The notes under the pieces are model-generated. The model was not told where the DNA came from and searched no databases. It saw only the letters and a list, made by a program, of their open reading frames with translations. Position numbers and translations under genes: made by a program. A DNA stretch of 64,000 bases, from NCBI RefSeq assembly GCF_001642805.2, contig NZ_CP016948.1, forward strand, positions 4,092,001 through 4,156,000, written 5' to 3'. Of the stretch, positions 50,022-60,435 are shown piece after piece. Positions within the stretch are counted from its first letter, which is position 1; each line of letters begins with the position of its first letter. Origin of the DNA: Serratia surfactantfaciens (lineage in GTDB: Bacteria > Pseudomonadota > Gammaproteobacteria > Enterobacterales > Enterobacteriaceae).

Positions 50022-50044
50022 GGCGGGCGCGCCCGGCGCCCGCC
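50022..50044 (+). terminator. GC-rich hairpin after hslO
   Basis: GGCGGGCGC-GCCCG-GCGCCCGCC, 9-base-pair perfect stem 13 bases after the stop. No T run follows closely, so termination strength is uncertain. Confidence 0.5.
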
Positions 50045-50111
50045 AACGCCCGCCGTTTGCACGTTTGCTTTTTTCCGTGTGCTATCTCTCAGATCGTAAC
50101 GAAATACCGCC

Positions 50112-50123
50112 TAAAACGTTAAA
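50112..50123 (+). promoter_or_regulatory. possible Cra-like site upstream of pckA
   Basis: TAAAACGTTAAA differs little from the TGAAACGNTT-type Cra consensus and lies about 80 bases before pckA. Cra activates pckA in E. coli. A single weak match; low confidence. Confidence 0.25.
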
Positions 50124-50202
50124 TATTTGATACCCATCGCGGTTACGCACCGTTAGATCCCTACAATTGCCGCCAGAAATTCTGTGACCAAGGAGTAGTA
50201 AC

Positions 50203-51822
50203 ATGCGCGTTAAAGGTATAACCCCTCAGGATCTGGCCGCTTACGGCATTCACGACGTTAGCGAAATCGTTCACAACCCGAGCTATGAACTGCTGTTTAA
50301 GGAAGAAACAGACCCATCTCTGGAAGGTTTTGAGCGTGGGGTAGTCACCAAGCTGGGTGCCGTCTCCGTCGATACCGGCATCTTCACCGGTCGTTCGCCG
50401 AAAGACAAATACATCGTCCGCGACGACATCACCCGCGATACCGTGTGGTGGGCCGATCAGGGCAAAGGCAAAAACGACAACAAACCCCTCAGCCCGGAAG
50501 TGTGGGCCGATCTGAAACACCTGGTCACTGAGCAATTGTCCGGCAAGCGCCTGTTCGTGGTGGATACCTTCTGCGGCGCCAACGCCGACTCGCGCCTGAA
50601 AGTGCGCTTCATCACCGAGGTGGCCTGGCAGGCGCACTTCGTGAAAAACATGTTCATCCGCCCAAGCGACGAAGAGCTGGCTGACTTCGAACCGGACTTC
50701 GTGGTGATGAACGGCGCCAAATGCACCAACCCGAACTGGCAGCAGCAAGGCCTGAACTCGGAGAACTTCGTCGCCTTCAACCTGACCGAGCGCATGCAGC
50801 TGATCGGCGGCACCTGGTACGGCGGCGAAATGAAGAAAGGCATGTTCTCGATGATGAACTACCTGCTGCCGCTGAAAGGCATCGCCTCGATGCACTGCTC
50901 GGCCAACGTGGGCGAGAAAGGCGACGTAGCGGTGTTCTTCGGCCTGTCCGGTACCGGCAAGACCACCCTCTCCACCGATCCTAAACGCCAGCTGATCGGC
51001 GATGACGAACACGGCTGGGACGACGATGGCGTGTTCAACTTCGAAGGCGGCTGCTACGCCAAGACCATCAAACTGTCTGAAGAAGCCGAGCCGGATATCT
51101 ATCACGCCATCAAGCGCGACGCGCTGCTGGAAAACGTCACCGTGCTGGCCGATGGCACTATCGACTTCAACGACGGTTCGAAAACCGAGAACACCCGCGT
51201 TTCTTACCCGATCTACCATATCCAGAACATCGTCAAACCGGTGTCCAAGGCAGGTCACGCCACCAAGGTGATCTTCCTGACCGCCGACGCCTTCGGCGTG
51301 CTGCCGCCGGTATCGCGCCTGACCGCCAACCAGACGCAGTACCACTTCCTGTCCGGCTTCACCGCCAAGCTGGCCGGCACCGAGCGCGGCGTGACCGAGC
51401 CGACGCCAACCTTCTCCGCCTGCTTCGGCGCCGCGTTCCTGTCGCTGCACCCGACGCAGTACGCCGAAGTGCTGGTGAAACGCATGCAGGCCGCCGGCGC
51501 CCAGGCTTACCTGGTCAACACCGGCTGGAACGGCACCGGCAAGCGCATCTCAATCAAAGACACGCGTGGCATCATCGACGCCATCCTGAGCGGTGAGATC
51601 GACAAGGCGGAAACCGTAACCCTGCCGATCTTCGATCTGGCGATGCCGACCGCGCTGCCTGGCGTGAATCCGGAGATCCTCGATCCGCGCAATACCTACG
51701 CCAGCCTCGAGCAGTGGCAGGAAAAAGCGCAGGATCTGGCCGAGCGTTTCATCACCAACTTCGACAAATACACCGATACGCCTGCAGGCGCCGCGCTGGT
51801 CAGCGCCGGCCCGAAGCTGTAA
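50203..51822 (+). CDS. pckA: phosphoenolpyruvate carboxykinase (ATP)
   Basis: 539 residues. Converts oxaloacetate and ATP to phosphoenolpyruvate, the first step of gluconeogenesis. [11 protein letters not shown] near residue 64, kinase-1a P-loop [11 protein letters not shown] (about 247-257), kinase-2 [21 protein letters not shown] (about 267-287) and WNGTGKRI are intact. AGGAG is 9 bases before the ATG. In E. coli envZ follows; here a TA pair is inserted. Confidence 0.97.
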   Translation: MRVKGITPQDLAAYGIHDVSEIVHNPSYELLFKEETDPSLEGFERGVVTKLGAVSVDTGIFTGRSPKDKYIVRDDITRDTVWWADQGKGKNDNKPLSPEVWADLKHLVTEQLSGKRLFVVDTFCGANADSRLKVRFITEVAWQAHFVKNMFIRPSDEELADFEPDFVVMNGAKCTNPNWQQQGLNSENFVAFNLTERMQLIGGTWYGGEMKKGMFSMMNYLLPLKGIASMHCSANVGEKGDVAVFFGLSGTGKTTLSTDPKRQLIGDDEHGWDDDGVFNFEGGCYAKTIKLSEEAEPDIYHAIKRDALLENVTVLADGTIDFNDGSKTENTRVSYPIYHIQNIVKPVSKAGHATKVIFLTADAFGVLPPVSRLTANQTQYHFLSGFTAKLAGTERGVTEPTPTFSACFGAAFLSLHPTQYAEVLVKRMQAAGAQAYLVNTGWNGTGKRISIKDTRGIIDAILSGEIDKAETVTLPIFDLAMPTALPGVNPEILDPRNTYASLEQWQEKAQDLAERFITNFDKYTDTPAGAALVSAGPKL

Positions 51823-51846
51823 TTCGGTAGCATTACCTCTTCAGCT

Positions 51847-51871
51847 AAGGCGCGGATCCCGCGCCTTTTTT
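51847..51871 (+). terminator. intrinsic terminator of pckA
   Basis: AAGGCGCGG-ATC-CCGCGCCTT with a following T run, 25 bases after the stop. Confidence 0.92.
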
Positions 51872-51915
51872 CATTTTTCGTGATTGCTTTTTAACCAGCG
51901 AGACGAGAAAATAAG

Positions 51916-51931
51916 TCAATGCAATCATTGA
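51916..51931 (+). promoter_or_regulatory. inverted repeat upstream of the FitAB-type TA pair
   Basis: TCAATG-CAAT-CATTGA, perfect 6-base arms, 17 bases before the antitoxin start. FitA/VapB antitoxins repress their own promoter at such repeats; inferred here. Confidence 0.45.
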
Positions 51932-51948
51932 TAGCAAAGGAGGTTTCA

Positions 51949-52212
51949 ATGGCTACTATCACCGTCAGAAATCTGGACGACGAAATCAAAGAACTGCTGC
52001 GTATTTCAGCGGCGAAAAACGGCCATTCCATGGAAGAGGAAGCGCGCATGATCCTGAAGCAGGCGCTGGTGAAAAAGCCGCCACGCTATGGATTGGGTAC
52101 CTGGATGCATCAGCACTTCGCAGAGTTCGGTGGCGTCGAGCTGGAGATCCCACCGCGTGACGCCGTGCCACCGCGCATCGTCACCTTTGACGATGAAGAT
52201 GACAACGCATGA
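51949..52212 (+). CDS. FitA/VapB-type antitoxin (ribbon-helix-helix)
   Basis: 87 residues. The N-terminal ribbon-helix-helix (MATITVRNLDDEIKELLRISAAKNGHSMEEEARMILKQAL) is typical of FitA/VapB antitoxins; the C-terminus, with PPRDAVPPRIVTFDDEDD, is the toxin-binding tail. AAAGGAGG is 5 bases before the chosen ATG; ten upstream codons are not used. ATGA overlap with the toxin gene. Confidence 0.88.
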   Translation: MATITVRNLDDEIKELLRISAAKNGHSMEEEARMILKQALVKKPPRYGLGTWMHQHFAEFGGVELEIPPRDAVPPRIVTFDDEDDNA

Positions 52213-52688
52213 TTATTCTCGACACCAACGTCATTTCAGAAACGCTGCGCCCCAGTCCGTACTACAACGTCATTAACTGGTTAAATGAAAAGGACAATGA
52301 CAAGCTCTATCTGAGCGCCATTGTCCTGGCCGAACTGTTCAGCGGCGTCGCCTGCATGCCTGACGGCAAGCGCCAGCGGGATCTCAAGCTCAAATTGGCG
52401 GACGCGATTGAATTGAAGTTCGAGGGGCAGATATTGCCGTTTGATGGGCTGTGCGCGATGCAATACGCGGAATTGACGGCAAGGAATCGGCTTCTGGGTA
52501 AAGCGATGAGCATGCCGGATACCCAAATCGCCGCCACCTGCCTGCATTACGGTGCCGTCCTGGCCACCCGCAATACCAAAGCCTTCCTCCACTGCGGCAT
52601 CGAGCTCATCGATCCGTGGCAGGCGCCGACCGGCCGTCGGTTGCATGAGGATGCGGCGGAATATTACGTGATGAGCAGGAAGTCCTGA
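52209..52688 (+). CDS. PIN-domain toxin, FitB/VapC type
   Basis: 159 residues, a little longer than usual. The PIN-domain acidic residues D5 (LDTNVISE), E42 (VLAELFSG) and D104 (MPDTQIAA), followed by N122 (TRNTKAF), are all present. Such proteins are RNases (often cutting tRNA) held by the antitoxin. Lies between pckA and envZ; the stop is 34 bases from the convergent envZ stop. The extra C-terminal part (RRLHEDAAEYYVMSRKS) has no recognised role. Confidence 0.9.
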   Translation: MIILDTNVISETLRPSPYYNVINWLNEKDNDKLYLSAIVLAELFSGVACMPDGKRQRDLKLKLADAIELKFEGQILPFDGLCAMQYAELTARNRLLGKAMSMPDTQIAATCLHYGAVLATRNTKAFLHCGIELIDPWQAPTGRRLHEDAAEYYVMSRKS

Positions 52689-52722
52689 CGGGGCCGCAGC
52701 GAGGCAGCCCGCGCCAGGAGGG

Positions 52723-54809
<2,087 letters not shown>

Positions 54810-55066
54810 GGTATTACTCCCAAAGGCTTTATTGCCTGACTCGAATATTGTTAGAAAACCTTGCCATTTGAGACAGCGTTTAATGGTATGTATTCTAGAC
54901 GAAATTGTTACAAAGCTTATTCTTTTCCCCATTTATCAACAATTTTCATCGAATGTCGACGGGGGTTCGTCAAAATTTCGCCCTTTATCGGCGCAATGTG
55001 GGGCAGCGGCCCAATTTTACGCAATTTCGCCACCGGCGAACCGCACGGTGGCGTTTTGATATCGGG

Positions 55067-55372
55067 TCAGGAAGTCTGCAGGAAACGCGCCAGCTGCCTA
55101 CGCAGCTGACGGTTTTCTTGCTGCAACGCATCCACCCGGTCGAGCAGCGTCAGCGCCATGGCGATCCCCGGCCAGTCCAGATCCAGTTCGGCCCGCAGCC
55201 TGCGCGCACGCTGCAGATGGCTCAGCGCCGGATAATCGAACACCCAACTCGGCTGCGCCGGCTCCAGCGGCACGATCACGCCCAGGCCGACGATCTCGAC
55301 CAGCTCATCCTCTGAAATTTCCACCCGTTGGCACAATTCCACCACGGTGAAGGTGATCTCTTTCTTCATCAT
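55067..55372 (-). CDS. cbpM: chaperone modulator CbpM
   Basis: 101 residues, the E. coli length. MerR-like small protein (ITFTVVELCQRVEISEDELVEIVGLGVIVP) with a C-terminal coiled coil (LLDRVDALQQENRQLRRQLARFL). It inhibits CbpA by binding its J-domain. Five bases after the cbpA stop. Confidence 0.92.
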   Translation of the reverse strand: MMKKEITFTVVELCQRVEISEDELVEIVGLGVIVPLEPAQPSWVFDYPALSHLQRARRLRAELDLDWPGIAMALTLLDRVDALQQENRQLRRQLARFLQTS

Positions 55373-55377
55373 GTGCT

Positions 55378-56337
55378 TTACTCCCATTCCGCGCGTGGGT
55401 TGAACGGCGCCTGCTCGGCCAGTTCTCGCCACAGGGCGCTGGCTTTCTCGTTGGGTTTCGGCGGCATCACCACCTTGAGAATGACGTACAGATCGCCGGG
55501 CTCTTTCTTGCCCGCCAGCCCTTTGCCTTTGACCCGCAGCCGTTTGCCGCTCTGGCTGCCGGCCGGCACGGTCAGCGCGATCTTGCCGGTCAGCGTCGGC
55601 ACCTCGATGCTGGCGCCGAGCGCCGCTTCCCACGGTGCGAGCGGCGCCACGATGCTCAGGTTGTGGCCGTCGATCTCAAACAGCGGATGCGGCGCGAGGC
55701 GGATGACCAGATACAGATCGCCGTTCTGGCCGCCGCCCACACCGGCGACACCCTGCCCCTTGAGGCGAATGCGTTCGCCGTCGCCGACGCCCGCCGGGAT
55801 TTTCACGTTCAGCGTTTTGCTGGCTTCGCTCACCTGCCGCCCCAGCTCGTCGTACACCGGCAGCTTGTAGGAAATCTCGCGGCTTTGGCCATGCAGCGTT
55901 TCCTCGAGAAACAGCGGCACTTCCATCTCCAGATCCTGGCCGCGGAAGCCGTGCCCGCCGTGCGAATGCGCAGAGGAACGGTGGCTGCCCGCCGTCCGGC
56001 CGCCGAACATGCTCTCGAAGAAATCGGAGAAGTCTTGTGCGTCGCCGCCACCGTGCCATGAAGCGCTCTGCTGATAGCCACCGTGGTCGCCGCGCGCCTG
56101 GCGGCCAAAGTTCGGATCGTTGCGGTGCAGCCGGATCTGATCGTACTCGGCGCGGCGCTCTTCGTCCTTCAGTACCTCATAGGCTTCGGCCAGCTCCTTG
56201 AACTTGCTCTCGGCGTCTTCTTCGGTGCTCACGTCAGGGTGATATTTACGCGCCAGCCGGCGGTAGGCCGTTTTGATGGTTTTCAGATCGGCGTTGGGCT
56301 CGACGCCCATCGTTGCGTAGTAATCTTTAAATTCCAT
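55378..56337 (-). CDS. cbpA: curved DNA-binding protein CbpA (DnaJ-like)
   Basis: 319 residues, a little longer than E. coli CbpA. N-terminal J-domain with the HPD triad ([28 protein letters not shown]), a Gly/His/Ser-rich linker, and C-terminal substrate domains ([52 protein letters not shown]). Co-chaperone of DnaK and nucleoid protein. Placed between ompR and greB, not its E. coli position. Confidence 0.93.
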   Translation of the reverse strand: MEFKDYYATMGVEPNADLKTIKTAYRRLARKYHPDVSTEEDAESKFKELAEAYEVLKDEERRAEYDQIRLHRNDPNFGRQARGDHGGYQQSASWHGGGDAQDFSDFFESMFGGRTAGSHRSSAHSHGGHGFRGQDLEMEVPLFLEETLHGQSREISYKLPVYDELGRQVSEASKTLNVKIPAGVGDGERIRLKGQGVAGVGGGQNGDLYLVIRLAPHPLFEIDGHNLSIVAPLAPWEAALGASIEVPTLTGKIALTVPAGSQSGKRLRVKGKGLAGKKEPGDLYVILKVVMPPKPNEKASALWRELAEQAPFNPRAEWE

Positions 56338-56567
56338 GCGGTAATACCTTCAATGTGTTGGGTTGTGCGCCAAAATTCCTTGTCTCTCTCGCCAGATATC
56401 CTCCTTTCGTCACATTCCTTTTCCGCTATCGCTAAGCATACTCCCGATTGTTAAAAGCTGCGCAAACTGAATAAAAACCGTGCGGCAAGGCGCAGGCCCG
56501 CGCGCCATTTTTAAAGCCTTCCGCATTCACGTACACTGTGGCGGTGGCCCCATAAAGATAAATCACG

Positions 56568-57041
56568 ATGAGAACTCAACTGATAACCCGTGAAGGGTAT
56601 GACAAGCTCAAACAAGAGCTGGATTACCTCTGGCGCGAAGAACGCCCCGAGGTGACCAAGAAAGTGACCTGGGCCGCCAGCCTGGGCGACAGAAGCGAAA
56701 ACGCCGACTACCAATACAACAAGAAGCGGCTGCGCGAAATAGACCGCCGCGTCCGCTATCTGACCAAATGCCTGGAGCAGTTGAAGATCGTCGATTACTC
56801 CCCGCAGCAGGAAGGCAAGGTGTTCTTCGGCGCCTGGGTAGAGGTGGAGAACGACGACGGCGAGATCAAACGCTTTCGCATCGTCGGTTACGACGAGATT
56901 TTCGGCCGCAAGGATTACATCTCCATCGACGCGCCGATGGCGCGCGCCCTGCTGAAAAAAGAGGTCGGGGACATCGCCACCGTCAATACCCCGCTGGGCG
57001 AAGCGCAGTGGTACGTTAACGAGATAGACTACCCGAAGTAA
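56568..57041 (+). CDS. greB: transcription elongation factor GreB
   Basis: 157 residues. N-terminal coiled coil with acidic tip ([17 protein letters not shown], about residues 38-54) that enters RNA polymerase and provokes cleavage of backtracked RNA, followed by a C-terminal FKBP-like domain. Divergent from cbpA over 230 bases. Confidence 0.96.
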   Translation: MRTQLITREGYDKLKQELDYLWREERPEVTKKVTWAASLGDRSENADYQYNKKRLREIDRRVRYLTKCLEQLKIVDYSPQQEGKVFFGAWVEVENDDGEIKRFRIVGYDEIFGRKDYISIDAPMARALLKKEVGDIATVNTPLGEAQWYVNEIDYPK

Positions 57042-57198
57042 GCTTTCAGCTTTTTCCGAACCGCCGCCAACGCCGCCGCCTGCGCAGTTCTCTACGCCGC
57101 GGCCGCGCGGCGGCGGCCCGCTCCGCTGGCATTTTCCCCGATCAATCCGTATAACTGTCCCCTGTTTATTCACCGTTCTCAATACAGATACCAGACCT

Positions 57199-59532
57199 AT
57201 GAATGACCCACTGAGCCGCATTATTGCAACAGAACTGCAGGCCCGGCCGGAGCAAGTCGACTCCGCCATCCGTCTGCTGGATGAAGGTAATACCGTGCCC
57301 TTTATTGCACGCTATCGTAAGGAAGTCACCGGGGGCCTGGACGACACCCAACTGCGCCAGCTGGAGACCCGCCTGGGTTATCTGCGTGAACTGGAAGATC
57401 GTCGCCAGACTATCCTGAAGTCGATCGATGAACAGGGCAAACTGACCGAACAACTGGCGGGGGCGATCAACGCCACGCTGAGCAAGACCGAACTCGAAGA
57501 CCTCTACCTGCCGTACAAACCGAAGCGCCGCACCCGCGGCCAGATCGCCATCGAAGCCGGTCTGGAACCGCTGGCGGACACGCTGTGGCAAGATCCCCAG
57601 CAGCAGCCGGAGCAGCTGGCCGAACGCTACGTCGACGCCGACAAGGGCGTGGCGGACGTCAAAGCCGCCCTCGACGGCGCGCGCTATATCCTGATGGAGC
57701 GCTTCGCCGAAGACGCCGCGCTGCTGGCCAAGGTGCGCGACTACCTGTGGAAAAACGCCCATCTGGTGTCCAAAGTGGTCGAAGGCAAGGAAGAAGAAGG
57801 CGCCAAGTTCCGCGACTACTTCGATCACCACGAACCGATTTCTCAGGTGCCTTCGCACCGCGCGCTGGCGATGTTCCGCGGCCGCAACGAAGGCGTGCTG
57901 CAGCTGGCGCTGAACGCCGATCCGCAGTTTGAGGAAGCGCCGCGCGAAAGCCAGGCGGAGCTGATCATCATCAACCACCTCAACCTGCGTCTGAACAACG
58001 CCCCGGCCGACGCCTGGCGCAAGGCGGTGGTCAACTGGACCTGGCGCATCAAGGTGCTGCTGCACCTGGAAACCGAGCTGATGGGCACGGTGCGCGAACG
58101 CGCGGAAGACGAAGCGATCAACGTTTTCGCCCGCAACATGCATGATCTGTTGATGGCCGCACCGGCCGGCATGCGCGCCACCATGGGCCTCGATCCTGGC
58201 CTGCGCACCGGGGTGAAAGTCGCCGTGGTCGACGCGACCGGCAAGCTGGTGGCCACCGACACCGTCTACCCGCACACCGGGCAAGCGGCCAAAGCCGCCA
58301 CCATCGTCGCGGCGCTGTGCATCAAACACCACGTGGAACTGGTGGCGATCGGCAACGGCACCGCTTCGCGTGAAACCGAGCGTTTCTATCTCGACCTGCA
58401 GAAGCAGTTCAGCGACGTCCGGGCGCAGAAAGTGATCGTCAGCGAAGCGGGTGCGTCGGTGTATTCCGCGTCCGAACTGGCGGCGCAGGAATTCCCGGAT
58501 CTCGACGTGTCGCTGCGTGGCGCGGTGTCCATTGCCCGTCGCCTGCAGGATCCGCTGGCGGAGCTGGTGAAGATCGACCCGAAATCCATCGGCGTCGGCC
58601 AGTATCAGCATGACGTCAGCCAGAGCCAGCTGGCGAAGAAGCTGGACTCGGTGGTGGAAGACTGCGTGAACGCCGTCGGCGTCGACCTGAACACTGCGTC
58701 GGTGCCGTTGCTGACCCGCGTGGCCGGCCTGACGCGCATGATGGCCCAGAACATCGTCAACTGGCGCGACGAGAACGGCCGCTTCAGCAACCGTGAACAG
58801 CTGCTGAAGGTCAGCCGTCTGGGGCCGAAGGCCTTCGAACAGTGCGCCGGCTTCCTGCGCATCAACCACGGCGACAATCCGCTGGACGCTTCGACCGTTC
58901 ACCCGGAAGCCTACCCGGTGGTGCAACGCATTCTGGCCGCTACCGAGCAGGCGCTGCAGGACCTGATGGGCAACGCTTCGGCGGTGCGCAGTCTCAAAGC
59001 GGTCGATTTCACCGACGACAAGTTCGGCGTGCCGACGGTTACCGACATCCTGAAAGAGCTGGAGAAACCGGGCCGCGATCCGCGTCCGGAGTTCAAAACC
59101 GCGACCTTTGCCGAAGGCGTGGAAACCCTCAACGATCTGCAGGTGGGCATGATCCTCGAAGGATCGGTCACCAACGTCACCAACTTCGGCGCCTTCGTGG
59201 ATATCGGCGTGCATCAGGACGGCCTGGTACACATCTCCTCGCTGGCGGACAAGTTCGTTGAAGATCCGCATACCGTGGTGAAGGCCGGCGACATCGTCAA
59301 AGTGAAGGTGATGGAAGTCGATCTGCAACGCAAACGCATCGCGCTGAGCATGCGGCTGGATGAGCAACCGGGCGAAGGTTCGCCGCGCCGCGGCGGCAAT
59401 GCGCCGGCGCAAACGCGCGACAACGCCAATCGTTCGGCGGGCGGCAACAAGGCCAAACCGCGCAACGCGGCGCCGGCCGGCAACAGCGCCATGGGCGACG
59501 CGCTGGCCGCGGCGTTCGGTAAGAAACGCTAA
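57199..59532 (+). CDS. yhgF: Tex-family RNA-binding transcription accessory protein YhgF
   Basis: 777 residues. Tex N-terminal helical region ([24 protein letters not shown]), YqgF-like domain ([21 protein letters not shown], about 330), helix-hairpin-helix segments ([31 protein letters not shown], about 500-530) and a C-terminal S1 RNA-binding domain ([31 protein letters not shown], about 650-680). Tail rich in Arg, Asn and Gly. Follows greB as in E. coli. Confidence 0.96.
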   Translation: MNDPLSRIIATELQARPEQVDSAIRLLDEGNTVPFIARYRKEVTGGLDDTQLRQLETRLGYLRELEDRRQTILKSIDEQGKLTEQLAGAINATLSKTELEDLYLPYKPKRRTRGQIAIEAGLEPLADTLWQDPQQQPEQLAERYVDADKGVADVKAALDGARYILMERFAEDAALLAKVRDYLWKNAHLVSKVVEGKEEEGAKFRDYFDHHEPISQVPSHRALAMFRGRNEGVLQLALNADPQFEEAPRESQAELIIINHLNLRLNNAPADAWRKAVVNWTWRIKVLLHLETELMGTVRERAEDEAINVFARNMHDLLMAAPAGMRATMGLDPGLRTGVKVAVVDATGKLVATDTVYPHTGQAAKAATIVAALCIKHHVELVAIGNGTASRETERFYLDLQKQFSDVRAQKVIVSEAGASVYSASELAAQEFPDLDVSLRGAVSIARRLQDPLAELVKIDPKSIGVGQYQHDVSQSQLAKKLDSVVEDCVNAVGVDLNTASVPLLTRVAGLTRMMAQNIVNWRDENGRFSNREQLLKVSRLGPKAFEQCAGFLRINHGDNPLDASTVHPEAYPVVQRILAATEQALQDLMGNASAVRSLKAVDFTDDKFGVPTVTDILKELEKPGRDPRPEFKTATFAEGVETLNDLQVGMILEGSVTNVTNFGAFVDIGVHQDGLVHISSLADKFVEDPHTVVKAGDIVKVKVMEVDLQRKRIALSMRLDEQPGEGSPRRGGNAPAQTRDNANRSAGGNKAKPRNAAPAGNSAMGDALAAAFGKKR

Positions 59533-59544
59533 GCCAGAACCGTC

Positions 59545-59566
59545 AGGGCGGAGCCTGCTCCGCCCT
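59545..59566 (+). terminator. hairpin after yhgF
   Basis: AGGGCGGAGC and GCTCCGCCCT perfect arms, 12 bases past the stop, followed only by TTG. A likely but weak terminator. Confidence 0.5.
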
Positions 59567-60138
59567 TGCCGAGAAAGAAAACTTGCGGCATTTTTTGACC
59601 CGACTCAATAAACCTTCATCTTTTTATTTCCCGTTGCTGCGTGACCGCCCTCCCATTGTTAAAGCGGCAAAAATCCCTTCTGTAGCCGTTTATTAACAAC
59701 GTCGTTAACACGCATTTTTCATTTTGCGAATTGTGAGCGAAACACAAATGGTTACCGCTCGTATTACGGCGGAATAATGTTATTGAATTGCCTTTCATCA
59801 GAAATAAATAAGGGAAAAACGCCATCAATATTTGCAAACGAGAAAACTCGGCTACAAATACGCAACTGATTTAACTCACCATTCTCATTTGTCGCCGAGT
59901 AAAAGCAGTGGTAAAACGGGGCTTATCAAAGCGACACAACCAAAAACTGCCGCCGCCATAATAATTGGTTACAATACCCTTACTTTTTGTATTGAACGCG
60001 ATAATGATAATTACTATTATTTGCGCTCAATTTATTGCATGACCTTATGGATGAATAGCGCCGACGGCGTGGCATTTTCGCCGGCAACGTCCAATTATTA
60101 TCAGCCCGATGTTCATCGGCACCCGGAAGGTTAATCAC
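59567..60138. other. AT-rich intergenic region upstream of feoABC
   Basis: About 570 bases, much richer in A+T than the rest of the window. No credible gene. It contains a near-palindrome TTAACAACGTCGTTAA (59693-59708), an inverted repeat TTGTG-N7-CACAA (59731-59747), the Fur box annotated below and, touching it, a weak FNR-like sequence TTGAACGCGATAAT (59992-60005). E. coli feo is controlled by FNR and Fur from this position. Confidence 0.55.
60000..60018 (+). promoter_or_regulatory. Fur box upstream of feoA
   Basis: GATAATGATAATTACTATT closely matches the 19-base Fur consensus GATAATGATAATCATTATC. It lies about 130 bases before feoA. It predicts repression of feoABC by iron-loaded Fur. Confidence 0.8.
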
Positions 60139-60363
60139 ATGCAGCTTCAACCTAAACACACGTATAAAATCGCCGGCTTTTCCAGTGAAATTGCGCCGGC
60201 CTATCGCCAGAAACTGTTATCGCTCGGCATGCTGCCCGGCTCTTCATTCGAAGTGGTGCGCGTCGCACCGCTGGGCGATCCGATAGAAATTAAAACTCGC
60301 CGCGTCAGCCTGGTGCTGCGCAGGAAGGATCTGGCGCTGCTGCAACTCGACAGTCAGTCCTGA
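60139..60363 (+). CDS. feoA: ferrous iron transport protein FeoA
   Basis: 74 residues with an SH3-like fold ([60 protein letters not shown]). Accessory cytosolic partner of FeoB. Start MQLQPKHTY as in E. coli; upstream codons are not used. Confidence 0.94.
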   Translation: MQLQPKHTYKIAGFSSEIAPAYRQKLLSLGMLPGSSFEVVRVAPLGDPIEIKTRRVSLVLRRKDLALLQLDSQS

Positions 60364-60435
60364 GCCGGCGCGCCCTCCGTTTGCCGACGCGCCTTTGCGC
60401 CGGCGCTGTTCTCCTTGAAGACGACACGCTGAACT

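Noticed and set aside
57166..59412. 748-codon open frame on the minus strand across yhgF
   Set aside because: High-GC shadow of a real gene; composition is Arg/His/Ala/Gln-rich with no recognised domain, and yhgF on the plus strand aligns fully with the Tex family.
59731..59747. lac-operator-like sequence upstream of feoA
   Set aside because: The left half AATTGTGAGCG equals half of the lac operator, but the right half does not match and no lac genes are near; treated only as an inverted repeat.
59832..60134. 100-codon frame upstream of feoA
   Set aside because: Lies in AT-rich control DNA across the Fur box, has no ribosome site and no recognisable protein pattern.
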